DNA of 34,309 nucleotides. Source: Comamonadaceae bacterium PBBC1. Lineage in GTDB: Bacteria > Pseudomonadota > Gammaproteobacteria > Burkholderiales > Burkholderiaceae_C. The notes under the pieces are model-generated. The model did not search any database. It was given only the letters and a program-made list of their open reading frames with translations, and had not been told where the DNA came from. Below, piece after piece: positions 16,238 to 23,762 of this stretch (positions within the stretch are counted from its first letter, which is position 1; each line of letters starts with the position of its first letter). Position numbers and translations under genes: made by a program. The stretch lies in assembly GCA_002256145.1 (NCBI GenBank), contig NKIP01000034.1, positions 1 to 34,309 on the forward strand, in the 5' to 3' direction.

Positions 16238-16312
16238 GTAGGTCGGTAGCTTCAGCTCCGACAAGTGACCAAACCGAAGGCTGCAACGTCGGAGCTAAAG
16301 CTACCGACCTAC
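16238..16312. repeat. REP-like palindromic element (head-to-head arrangement)
   Basis: GTAGGTCGGTAGC...CTCCGAC (16238-16262), a 25-nt unique spacer, then GTCGGAGCTA...CCGACCTAC (16288-16312). The outer 25-mers are reverse complements at 24 of 25 positions. Each half folds as GTCGG with an inner AGCT/AGCT stem and one unpaired base. The layout and spacer length equal one unit of the array at 33846-34185, but the spacer sequence differs. Confidence 0.88.
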
Positions 16313-16352
16313 AGTTTGACAGTGCCTAAATTTCAAACTTCAGCTTGCCGAA

Positions 16353-16538
16353 TCAATCAAGCGCTTTGTTCAACCGCCCATCCAGCCCAAACGCCTCATC
16401 GAGAACGCACTCGATGTGCGCTTTGGCACTGGCCACGTCGATGATCAGATTCCACGAGTGGGGGCTGACCACGCTGGGGATCAGGACAAAGGGGTGCTGG
16501 TCCAGCAAATCAGCGCCAAATTTCTGCATGCCTGCGCC
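16353..16538 (-). pseudogene. RES-domain toxin remnant (C-terminal part only)
   Basis: A 61-codon open stretch ends in TGA at 16353-16355 on the minus strand. It reads FGADLLDQHPFVLIPSVVSP then HSWNLIIDVASAKAH and FGLDGRLNK. This resembles the end of RES-domain toxins, where a W-x(4-10)-LLVPS segment is followed by -(x)5-E-x-NYLLNP-x-H and a closing FDxRL. RES toxins (about 150-160 residues) degrade NAD+ and pair with Xre/ParS-type antitoxins. The N-terminal two thirds with the conserved Arg/Tyr active site are missing. Only about 110 bp separates this piece from the antitoxin remnant, so a deletion probably removed most of the toxin. Confidence 0.6.
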
Positions 16539-16648
16539 CTATCCGAGCACCCCAGCCGCCTGCAATGACGGCACGCATGAATGTCAAGATTGACAGGCAT
16601 CCTAAAGCATGGGTTTGTCTTGTGTTGCCAAAGCAGATCGCAATGGGA

Positions 16649-16840
16649 TCACGCGTAAACCCCATATTCAATGCGGGTCAGCAAGTCTTGGATGGCCTCT
16701 GTGCCAGAGGGGCTGGTCAGCAAATCGAGCGGTCTTTCACCGTCAAGCGCCACGGACTTTTGCAACAATCAACTTTCTGCCGCTTCGTGCGAGCCCAAAA
16801 CACACGTGGCCAAATCCACTGCGCAGGCGTGAGATGAGAT
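16649..16840 (-). pseudogene. Xre/MbcA/ParS-type antitoxin remnant with an in-frame stop
   Basis: The minus-strand frame ending in TGA at 16649-16651 reads VALDGERPLDLLTSPSGTEA and then IQDLLTRIEYGVYA. This is an almost perfect C-terminal toxin-binding domain of the antitoxin of RES and related toxins. Directly upstream the same frame reads LGSHEAAES, a stop (16769-16771), LLQKS. The family has a Trp at this site (the G-S-x-E-A-A-x-x-W-L pattern), so TGG appears to have become TGA. The N-terminal helix-turn-helix cannot be recognised further upstream. It lies upstream of the RES piece on the same strand, the standard order of this module. Confidence 0.68.
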
Positions 16841-16999
16841 CGATGAAGACAGTGTCGCGGTGTTCATGAAATTCCTCGGTGACTTGAATTGACGCCATCT
16901 TAGACATCTGATGCACTCGCAAACACCGATTCAAAGAAAAATTGATCCGTCTTTGAAAATCATTACCCGGCCAAGAAATGCATTTTTAACTGCATAATC

Positions 17000-17013
17000 A
17001 ACAAAATTTTGTT
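17000..17013. promoter_or_regulatory. AT-rich perfect palindrome before the AAA ATPase gene
   Basis: AACAAAATTTTGTT, a perfect 14-bp palindrome in an AT-rich strip (about 16920-17030) that contrasts with the GC-rich surroundings. It ends 21 nt before the ATPase start codon and could be an operator. No regulator is assigned. Confidence 0.4.
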
Positions 17014-17034
17014 CAAAATAAACGAGCAACCAAG

Positions 17035-18228
17035 TTGATCCACTCTCTTCGCTTCTCGAACTTCTTTTCCTTTGCCGACGAAACCGAGGTGTCTTTCGTG
17101 TTGGATGCGCGGGCAAACGGTTCTGACAGCAGCTTTGCATCTGCGGCCACGGACCGCCACTTGAGCAAGTTACTGGGCGTGGTGGGTGCCAACGGCGCAG
17201 GCAAGACCAACGTCATCAAAGCGCTCGACTTTGTGTGCTGGTTCATCACCAAATCCTTTTTCATGGAGACCCGCCAAAGCCTGGCCGTCAAGCCGCACGC
17301 CTTTGAGTCCAGCGACACCAGCCATTTCGAGCTGGAGTTTGAAGCCCATGGCAAGCTCTACCGCTATGCATTGGCACTGAACAAAGAGCGTGTGGTGTCC
17401 GAATCCCTGCGGCTCAAGACCAGCCGAACCTTCAGCGAACTGTTCAGCCGTCAGTGGAACGCGAAGACGGGCACAGAGTCCATCGTGCAGCGTGGCTTTG
17501 GTCTGCCTCAAAAGCAGGCCGAAAAAGTCAAACCATTGGCCTCTCTGATTTCTACGGCACAGCAGTATGGTGTGGACACAGCCCGCGACATCATCGAAGT
17601 GCTGGGTCGCCGTCACAGCAATGTGGATGCGGTGGGTCGCCAGGCTTTCAACGGCACACCGGATGTGCTGTTGGCTGCCCAGTTTTTTGCCAGCAACGCC
17701 CCGCAGCGACAGCGCATGGCGACCCTGCTCAAGCAATGGGACTTTGGCCTGAGCGATGTGCGCATGGAAACGATGCATGCGGTGCGCGATGGCAAGGAAG
17801 AAGAAGTGTTGGTGCCTTTCGGCATCCACAGCGACGGCAACCGGGAAATGAAGCTGCCCATGTTTGCCGAGTCCAGCGGCACGCAGGCGGCTTTTGTACT
17901 GCTGGCAGGCCTGTTACCCATACTGGCCGAAGGCGGTACGGTGCTGTTTGACGAGCTAGAGGCTGACTTGCACCCGCTCATGCTGGAGCCGATCCTGAAC
18001 CTGTTCATCAGCACCAAGAGCAACCCGCACCATGCGCAGCTGATCTTCACCTGCCACTCCATGGAGACCCTGAACTTGCTGAAAAAGGGGCAGATCATGC
18101 TGGTTGAAAAAAATGAACGCTGCCGCAGCGAGGCTTGGCGCCTGTGCGACATGGAAGGCGTGCGTGCCGATGACAATTTTTACGCCAAATACATGGCGGG
18201 TACCTATGGCGCTGTGCCCGTGTTGTGA
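17035..18228 (+). CDS. AAA family ATPase (AAA15/RloA/AbiL-type), possible defence protein
   Basis: 397 residues. The N-terminus MIHSLRFSNFFSFADETEVSF is the SMC/OLD-like opening of the AAA15 group. Walker A GANGAGKTN is at about 50-58, the middle region is helical, and the C-terminal half carries a signature-like ESSGTQAAF followed by Walker B TVLFDELEADLHPLM and a TCHSMETLN switch. The start is a TTG at 17035. The frame extends upstream to a TAA but contains no ATG or GTG, and family members begin with M-I-x-S. RloA-type proteins usually work with an RloB nuclease-like partner, but none follows here. The flanking decayed toxin module and AT-rich leader suggest a small accessory pocket. The exact function is unknown. 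Confidence 0.82.
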   Translation: MIHSLRFSNFFSFADETEVSFVLDARANGSDSSFASAATDRHLSKLLGVVGANGAGKTNVIKALDFVCWFITKSFFMETRQSLAVKPHAFESSDTSHFELEFEAHGKLYRYALALNKERVVSESLRLKTSRTFSELFSRQWNAKTGTESIVQRGFGLPQKQAEKVKPLASLISTAQQYGVDTARDIIEVLGRRHSNVDAVGRQAFNGTPDVLLAAQFFASNAPQRQRMATLLKQWDFGLSDVRMETMHAVRDGKEEEVLVPFGIHSDGNREMKLPMFAESSGTQAAFVLLAGLLPILAEGGTVLFDELEADLHPLMLEPILNLFISTKSNPHHAQLIFTCHSMETLNLLKKGQIMLVEKNERCRSEAWRLCDMEGVRADDNFYAKYMAGTYGAVPVL

Positions 18229-18354
18229 GACGCTGACGATCCAACGGACGGACGGACGGTATTACGAGAAGTATTTCCCGTTGGCAACACTTGAAGCCGC
18301 ACGCCCCAAGAACCCAACACTCGCAGCATTGATCGCTGCACTCAGCAAGGTTTA
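18196..18354 (+). CDS. Possible small ORF overlapping the ATPase 3' end (52 aa, unknown)
   Basis: ATG at 18196 opens a frame shifted relative to the ATPase gene and overlaps its last 33 bp. It reads MALCPCCETLTIQRTDGRYY, then EKYFPLATLEAARPKNP and TLAALIAALSKV before TAG. The composition after residue 15 looks protein-like, with an amphipathic C-terminal helix. It could instead be a frameshifted tail or the remains of a deleted partner gene. A CGGA tetranucleotide repeat (about 18245-18256) lies inside it, a possible slippage site. I do not recognise a family. Confidence 0.25.
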
Positions 18355-18417
18355 GACGGTCAGCCCTCCTGACCATCGCCCGAAGTCAATGCACCAAGGA
18401 AATGATGAACTCAGAGG

Positions 18418-18445
18418 CTTGAATTCATGACCATTGCCCCAAAAT
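18418..18445 (+). promoter_or_regulatory. Candidate sigma-32 (heat-shock) promoter of htpG
   Basis: CTTGAA at 18418-18423, a 13-nt spacer, then CCCCAAAAT at 18437-18445. This is close to the RpoH consensus (CTTGAA, 13-17 nt, CCCCATNT) and lies about 50 nt upstream of the htpG ATG. htpG is a classic RpoH target, so sequence and gene identity agree. The -10 half deviates after CCCCA. Confidence 0.62.
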
Positions 18446-18494
18446 CTAGAAAGTTTTGGCTATTTGATCTTTCACTTTTTCTTTTTAAACCGCT

Positions 18495-20462
18495 ATGAGC
18501 AAACAAACCCATGCCTTTCAGGCCGAAGTCGCGCAACTGCTGCACCTGGTCACCCACTCGCTGTATTCCAACCAAGAGATTTTTCTGCGCGAGCTGATCT
18601 CCAACGCCTCGGACGCTTGCGACAAGCTGCGCTTTGAAGCGCTGAACAACAACGGCCTGTACGAAGACGCGCCCGACTTGCAAGTGCGCCTGTCCTTCGA
18701 CAAAGCCGCCAAAACGCTGACGATCACCGACAACGGCATCGGCATGACGGCGCAAGAAGCCATTGACCACCTGGGCACGATTGCCAAGAGCGGCACCAAA
18801 GACTTCGTGAGCAAGCTGAGCGGCGACCAGAAGTCGGACGCGCAGCTGATCGGCCAGTTTGGTGTGGGCTTTTATTCGGGCTTCATCGTGGCGGAAAAAA
18901 TCACCGTAGAAACCCGCCGTGCAGGCGCAACGCCTGCCGAAGGCGTGCGCTGGATCAGCGGTGGCACGGGCGACTTCGAGGTCGAAACCATTACCCGCAA
19001 CGAGCGCGGCACCAGCGTGATCTTGCACCTGCGCGAAGAAGCGCTGGAGTACGCCAACACATGGAAGTTGAAAGAAATCGTCGGCAAATACTCCGACCAC
19101 ATCAGCCTGCCCATCTTGATGGAAAAGGAAGAGTGGAAAGACGGCGAGCTGATCGACCCGAACAACGAAGAAGGTGGCCGCCAACCCGGCGCCATGGTCA
19201 AGACCGGTGAGTGGGAAACCATCAACAAGGCCAGCGCCCTGTGGACCCGCCCCAAGAAAGACATCACCGACGAGCAGTACGCCGACTTCTACAAACAGAT
19301 CAGCCGCGACTTTGAAGCCCCGCTGACCTGGACGCACAACCGCGTGGAAGGCAGCACCGAATACACCCAGCTGCTCTACATCCCATCCAAGGCCCCGCAA
19401 GACCTGTGGAACCGCGACAAGAAAGCCGGCATCAAGCTGTATGTGAAGCGCGTGTTCATCATGGACGAAGCCGAGGCGCTGATGCCCAGCTACCTGCGCT
19501 TTGTGAAGGGCGTGGTGGACTCGGCCGACCTGCCCCTGAACGTGAGCCGCGAGTTGCTGCAAGAAAGCCGCGACGTGAAAGCCATCCGCGAGGGCTGCAC
19601 CAAGCGCGTGTTGTCGATGCTGGAAGACTTGGCCAAGCACGACAAAGCGCCTGAAGCCTCTGCAGAAGTCACTGACGTTCTGAGCGACGACGACAAAGCC
19701 AAAATCGGCCAGTATTCCAAGTTCTACGCTGAGTTCGGCGCGGTGCTCAAGGAAGGCTTGGGCGAAGACTTTGGCAACCAGGCCCGCCTGTCCAAGTTGC
19801 TGCGTTTTGCCTCATCGACCCACGACACCGTGAGCGTCAGCTTTGCCGACTACAAAGCCCGCATGAAGGAAGGCCAGGACGCGATTTACTACATCACCGC
19901 CGACACCCTGGCCGCCGCCAAAAACAGCCCGCAACTCGAAGTCTTCAAGAAAAAAGGCATCGAAGTGCTGCTGATGACCGACCGCGTGGACGAGTGGGCG
20001 CTGAACTTTGTGCACGAGTTCGACGGCACCCCGCTGCAAAGCGTGGCCAAAGGCGCATTTGACCTGGGCAAGCTGCAAGACGAAGAAGAAAAGAAAGCCG
20101 CAGAAGACGCGGCCGAAACCTTCAAGCCCGTGCTGGCCAAACTGAAAGAAGCGCTCAAAGACAAAGCCGAAGACGTGCGCGTGACCAGCCGCTTGGTCGA
20201 CAGCCCCGCCTGCCTGGTGGTGACCGACGACGGCATGAGCATGCAACTGGCCCGCATGCTCAAGCAAGCTGGGCAACAAGCCCCCGAAGTCAAGCCCGTG
20301 CTGGAGGTCAACCCCGAGCACGCGCTGGTCAAAAAACTCGACGGCTCGGTCCACTTCCACGACCTGGCCCACATCCTGTTTGACCAGGCCCTGCTGGCCG
20401 AAGGCGGTTTGCCCGCAGACCCAGCGGCTTATGTGAAACGGGTGAATGCGCTGTTGAGCTGA
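18495..20462 (+). CDS. htpG: Molecular chaperone HtpG (Hsp90)
   Basis: 655 residues, slightly longer than E. coli HtpG (624). It is an ATP-driven cytoplasmic chaperone dimer that remodels client proteins together with DnaK. The GHKL nucleotide fold is complete: ELISNASDACDKLR (N37 region), TDNGIGM at 78-84, GQFGVGFYSGFIVA lid/glycine loop, and ERGTSVILHL. The middle domain shows the catalytic-loop sequence LPLNVSRELLQESRDVK with its Arg. The C-terminal dimer domain runs from about 530 to the end. The ATG at 18495 is followed by the family start SKQTHAFQAEV. It is monocistronic, with its own heat-shock-like promoter and a terminator at 20480. Confidence 0.98.
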   Translation: MSKQTHAFQAEVAQLLHLVTHSLYSNQEIFLRELISNASDACDKLRFEALNNNGLYEDAPDLQVRLSFDKAAKTLTITDNGIGMTAQEAIDHLGTIAKSGTKDFVSKLSGDQKSDAQLIGQFGVGFYSGFIVAEKITVETRRAGATPAEGVRWISGGTGDFEVETITRNERGTSVILHLREEALEYANTWKLKEIVGKYSDHISLPILMEKEEWKDGELIDPNNEEGGRQPGAMVKTGEWETINKASALWTRPKKDITDEQYADFYKQISRDFEAPLTWTHNRVEGSTEYTQLLYIPSKAPQDLWNRDKKAGIKLYVKRVFIMDEAEALMPSYLRFVKGVVDSADLPLNVSRELLQESRDVKAIREGCTKRVLSMLEDLAKHDKAPEASAEVTDVLSDDDKAKIGQYSKFYAEFGAVLKEGLGEDFGNQARLSKLLRFASSTHDTVSVSFADYKARMKEGQDAIYYITADTLAAAKNSPQLEVFKKKGIEVLLMTDRVDEWALNFVHEFDGTPLQSVAKGAFDLGKLQDEEEKKAAEDAAETFKPVLAKLKEALKDKAEDVRVTSRLVDSPACLVVTDDGMSMQLARMLKQAGQQAPEVKPVLEVNPEHALVKKLDGSVHFHDLAHILFDQALLAEGGLPADPAAYVKRVNALLS

Positions 20463-20479
20463 TCGTCATCTGACCGAAC

Positions 20480-20518
20480 AAAAAGCCCTGCCGGACTTGC
20501 GTCTGGCGGGGCTTTTTT
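20480..20518 (+). terminator. Rho-independent terminator of htpG
   Basis: AAAAAGCCCTGCC, a 12-nt loop, GGCGGGGCTTTTTT. The stem has one mismatch and a run of six T, 17 nt after the htpG stop. The A-run on the other arm would let it act on the convergent HD-domain gene as well. Confidence 0.88.
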
Positions 20519-20554
20519 GTCTCTGATGCCCTGCAAACCCTTGACGGGCTTGGG

Positions 20555-20593
20555 TTCTTACAAATCGAAGTTTCAAACTTCGATTTGTAAGAA
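20555..20593. repeat. 39-bp perfect palindrome with 19-bp arms
   Basis: TTCTTACAAATCGAAGTTT, one C, then its exact reverse complement, ending at 20593. It lies between the htpG terminator and the convergent HD-domain gene (stop at 20634). It has no T-run and is AT-richer than its surroundings. With a 1-nt centre it could extrude as a cruciform or be a protein-binding site. Confidence 0.9.
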
Positions 20594-20633
20594 TGAGCCC
20601 GCGCACGGCGAAAAGCACTCTTGAGCACCTGAC

Positions 20634-21212
20634 TCAGGCCTTCAAAGCCTCCTTGTAAACCGAGTTCACCGGCTGGGCCATCACCTTGCGCAGCAGGGGC
20701 TCAAAGGTTTCGATGGGCAGTGTGTCGTAGCTGGCGTCAAACGCCGGATCGTCGTAGAGCGCAATGAACTCTTCGGTGCGGGCGTAGTGGGGGTGGTCTT
20801 TGAACATGTCGCGCATGTTTCGGTCCATGCCGATGTGGTGGAAGAAGTTGTAGCCCTGAAAAATGCCGTGGTTTTGCACCATCCACAAATTGGCCTCAGA
20901 CACAAAGGGCTTGAGGATGGCGGCGGCAATGTCGGGGTGGTTGAAGGTGCCCAGCGTGTCCCCAATGTCGTGCAGCAAAGCGCAGACCACATATTCATCA
21001 TCACGCCCGTCGCGCAAGGCCCGGGTGGCGGTTTGCAGGCAGTGGGTGTAGCGGTCTACCGGAAAGCCGCCGTAGTCGCCGTCGAGCAGCTTCAGGTGCG
21101 CGATCACGCGGTCGGGCAGCGATTTGGTGAATTGCATGAACTCTCCGGCAATCAGGGCCCAGTCTTGCTGTGTGCTGTCTTGCATGCGAATAAATTGGGC
21201 ACGGTCGTTCAT
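20634..21212 (-). CDS. HD-domain protein, PhnZ/MIOX-like metal enzyme superfamily
   Basis: 192 residues from the ATG at 21212, which has AGGAG 5-6 nt upstream. The open frame runs far beyond (to 22124), but only as antisense of the MFS gene. Metal-site pattern: H57 in DRYTHCLQTAT, the H81-D82 pair in ALLHDIGDTLG, H92 in FNHPDIAAAIL, H115 in VQNHGIFQGYN. This His-x(n)-HD-x(n)-His-x(n)-His order fits HD proteins with a di-metal site, such as PhnZ or myo-inositol oxygenase relatives, as well as HD phosphohydrolases. No phosphonate or inositol genes are near, so the reaction is open. It is convergent with htpG and divergent from the MFS gene (174-nt gap). Confidence 0.8.
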   Translation of the reverse strand: MNDRAQFIRMQDSTQQDWALIAGEFMQFTKSLPDRVIAHLKLLDGDYGGFPVDRYTHCLQTATRALRDGRDDEYVVCALLHDIGDTLGTFNHPDIAAAILKPFVSEANLWMVQNHGIFQGYNFFHHIGMDRNMRDMFKDHPHYARTEEFIALYDDPAFDASYDTLPIETFEPLLRKVMAQPVNSVYKEALKA

Positions 21213-21386
21213 GGGCACTCCTGAATTTTGAAGCCACCAGCGTACAACCCGCAGCGCAGACGCACTGTCGAGTAGATGACTGCCCACCAAGAAACGGGCC
21301 CCCCTGAAAACTCGTGAATTCACGCTCAACGATATCCAGTAACCCAAAAGACAAGCGCCCCCTCGCCCATCGGCTAAATTGGCAAC

Positions 21387-22628
21387 ATGCACACCCTCCC
21401 CGCCGACCCTGCCCTCATCGATTCCCGTCAAGCTGCCTGGCGTTTGCTGGTCACGCTGGGGCTGGTGGTGCTGGGCAACAGCAGCATGTACATCGTCTCG
21501 GTGGTGCTGCCGGAGGTGCAGGCCGAATTTGGGGTGGGCCGGGCCGATGCGTCGCTGCCTTACACGCTGATGATGATCAGCCTGGGCCTGGGCGGTTTGC
21601 TCACGGGCCGCATGGCCGATCGGCACGGCTTGATGCCCGTGCTGTGGGTGGGTGCGCTGGCGGTGTGTGGCGGTTTTGTGTGGGCGGGCATGTCGGGCAG
21701 CATCTGGGCTTTTGGCTTGGCGCATGCGCTGATGGGCTTTGTGGGCAGCTCGTCCACCTTTGCGCCCCTGATGGCCGACACCGCTTTGTGGTGGAACCGC
21801 CGCCGGGGCATTGCGGTGGCCATTTGCGCCAGTGGCAATTACATCGCGGGCACGATCTGGCCGCCGCTGGTGCAGCGCGGGGTGGAGACCATCGGCTGGC
21901 GTCAGACCTACATCATGCTGGGCATTTTTTGCGGCGTGGGCATGTTTTTGCTGGCCACACGCATGCGCCAGCGCCCGCCACTGGTGACCCTCACATCGGC
22001 CAACGCGAACGCGCCGGTGCTGGACCGCAGCCGTCCGTTTGGCCTCAAGCCCTCTTTGGCGCAAGGCTTGTTGTGTGTGGCGGGGGTGGCGTGTTGCGTG
22101 GCCATGTCCATGCCGCAGGTGCACATCGTGGCCTATTGCACCGACTTAGGGTTTGGCGCGGCACGCGGGGCCGAAATGCTCTCGCTCATGTTGGCCAGCG
22201 GCATCGTCAGCCGCTTGGTGTTTGGCGTGATCAGTGACCGCATTGGCGGTATCCGCACATTGCTGCTGGGCTCCATGTTGCAGGGCGTGGCGCTGCTGAT
22301 GTTTTTGCCTTTTGATGGCATGGTGCCGCTGTACATCGTCTCGGCCATGTTCGGGCTGTTTCAGGGCGGCATCGTGCCAGCCTACGCGATCATCATCCGC
22401 GAACACTTTGACCCCAAAGAAGCCGGTGCCCGGGTGGGCGCTGTCATCATGGCCACTTTGGTGGGCATGGCCTTGGGGGGCTGGATGTCGGGCTGGGTGT
22501 TTGACCTGACAGGCAGTTACCACGCGGCGTTTTTGAATGGCATCGCGTGGAACTTGCTCAACCTGTGCATTGCCAGTTGGTTGTTTTGGCGGGTGCGTCA
22601 GAACACCGCTGCATCGCACACGCCCTGA
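21387..22628 (+). CDS. Major facilitator superfamily transporter
   Basis: 413 residues with 12 predicted membrane segments. The loop GRMADRHGLMPV after helix 2 is the MFS G-x-x-x-D-R-x-G motif, and GVISDRIGGIRTLLLGS repeats it in the second half. LWWNRRRGIAVAICASGNYIAGTIWPP in helix 4-5 resembles monocarboxylate/oxalate-type carriers (R-R-G-x-A-x-G-I-A-x-S-G). The centre has a short cytoplasmic loop with LDRSRPFGLKPSLAQGLL. It is an inner-membrane secondary carrier, possibly for a monocarboxylate. The direction and the substrate are not determined. It is divergent from the HD-domain gene and convergent with the SrkA-type kinase. Confidence 0.88.
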   Translation: MHTLPADPALIDSRQAAWRLLVTLGLVVLGNSSMYIVSVVLPEVQAEFGVGRADASLPYTLMMISLGLGGLLTGRMADRHGLMPVLWVGALAVCGGFVWAGMSGSIWAFGLAHALMGFVGSSSTFAPLMADTALWWNRRRGIAVAICASGNYIAGTIWPPLVQRGVETIGWRQTYIMLGIFCGVGMFLLATRMRQRPPLVTLTSANANAPVLDRSRPFGLKPSLAQGLLCVAGVACCVAMSMPQVHIVAYCTDLGFGAARGAEMLSLMLASGIVSRLVFGVISDRIGGIRTLLLGSMLQGVALLMFLPFDGMVPLYIVSAMFGLFQGGIVPAYAIIIREHFDPKEAGARVGAVIMATLVGMALGGWMSGWVFDLTGSYHAAFLNGIAWNLLNLCIASWLFWRVRQNTAASHTP

Positions 22629-22714
22629 TTTTTTCAAGACATGACCTTGATGACCTCAGGCTCTTGTCAACCCCCTCAACCCCGACAAGACCCCATGGCC
22701 ATTGCGTTTTTTTA

Positions 22715-23734
22715 TCAAACCACCAAGGGCGCTTCCTGCATCTGCTCGACTTGCTCTTGCAGCATCAGCACCTGACCGCGCCAATAGTCGGGCGTGCCGA
22801 ACCAGGGAAAGTTGACCGGGAATATCGGGTCTTCCCAACGTCGTGCCAGCCAAGCGCTGTAATGGATCAAGCGCAAGGTGCGCAGCGGCTCGATCAAGCG
22901 CAACTCGGCCCGGTCAAAGTCGCGCACTTGCTCATAACCATCGAGCAAAGCCGACAGTTGTTGCGTGCGCTGCGCCCGGTCGCCCGACAGCAGCATCCAC
23001 AAGTCTTGCACGGCCGGGCCCATGCGGGCGTCGTCCAAGTCCACAAAGTGCGGGCCGCCACCGGGCAGCTCGGCAGGTGTCCACAAAATATTGCCGGGGT
23101 GGCAATCACCATGCAGGCGAATCAGGCGACGGTCTGCTACACCTTGCGCCATTTTTTCCTGCACCAAAGCCAACGCCTCAGCAAAGGCTTCGCGCCATTC
23201 GCGCTCGACTTCCAGCGGAATCATCTGGTTCGTTTGAAGCCATTCGGCTGGCTCCAGCGCAAAGGTCTGCACATCGAGTGGGGGGCGGTGCACAAAGGGC
23301 TTGGCCGCGCCCACGGTGTGGATGCGGGCCAGAAAACGGCCGATCCATTCGAGCACTTCAAAATCGTCCAGCTCCGGCGTGCGACCGCCGCGCAAAGGGC
23401 TGACCGAAAAATCAAATCCGGCGCTTTGGTGCAGGGTCTGGCCGTTCAGCACCAAAGGGGCCACCACCGGCACTTCGCTCGCCAGCAGCTCGGCCGCGAA
23501 GTCGTGCTCTTCCTGAATCTGTGCCCGGCTCCAGCGGCCGGGCCGATAAAACTTGAGCACCACCGCTGCGCTGCCCTGAACGGGTTCGTCCAAGTGCGCA
23601 CGGTAGACGCGGTTTTCGTAAGAGCTGAGCGCCAGCAAACGGCCGTCGGGCCACAAGCCCAGATCGGTCAGGGCGTCCATCACCCGGTCGGGGGTGAGTT
23701 CGGCGTAGGGGTGCAAGGCGTGGGCATCGGTCAT
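22715..23734 (-). CDS. srkA: SrkA/YihE-family stress-response protein kinase
   Basis: 339 residues from the ATG at 23734. A GTG six codons upstream is less likely. It belongs to the aminoglycoside-phosphotransferase-like kinase fold: YENRVYRAHL N-lobe, VVLKFYRPGRWSRAQIQEEHDF with the ATP-binding Lys, RLHGDCHPGNILW catalytic loop (Asp in HGDCH) and HFVDLDDARMGPAVQDLWML metal-binding Asp. E. coli SrkA phosphorylates Ser/Thr and dampens stress-induced death through MazEF-linked pathways. A second, unrelated kinase gene begins upstream on the same strand, its stop only 28 nt away, so the two are probably co-transcribed. No clear ribosome site precedes the ATG. Confidence 0.9.
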   Translation of the reverse strand: MTDAHALHPYAELTPDRVMDALTDLGLWPDGRLLALSSYENRVYRAHLDEPVQGSAAVVLKFYRPGRWSRAQIQEEHDFAAELLASEVPVVAPLVLNGQTLHQSAGFDFSVSPLRGGRTPELDDFEVLEWIGRFLARIHTVGAAKPFVHRPPLDVQTFALEPAEWLQTNQMIPLEVEREWREAFAEALALVQEKMAQGVADRRLIRLHGDCHPGNILWTPAELPGGGPHFVDLDDARMGPAVQDLWMLLSGDRAQRTQQLSALLDGYEQVRDFDRAELRLIEPLRTLRLIHYSAWLARRWEDPIFPVNFPWFGTPDYWRGQVLMLQEQVEQMQEAPLVV

Positions 23735-23762
23735 GCAGCGATTGTGGCGCACGCCCCAGACC

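Noticed and set aside
21213..22124. Upstream extension of the HD-domain frame
   Set aside because: Antisense of the MFS gene. A good ribosome site supports the start at 21212.
22662..22690. TCTTGTC...GACAAGA inverted repeat as a terminator between the MFS and SrkA genes
   Set aside because: Seven-bp arms with a 15-nt loop and no T-run. Too weak to call.
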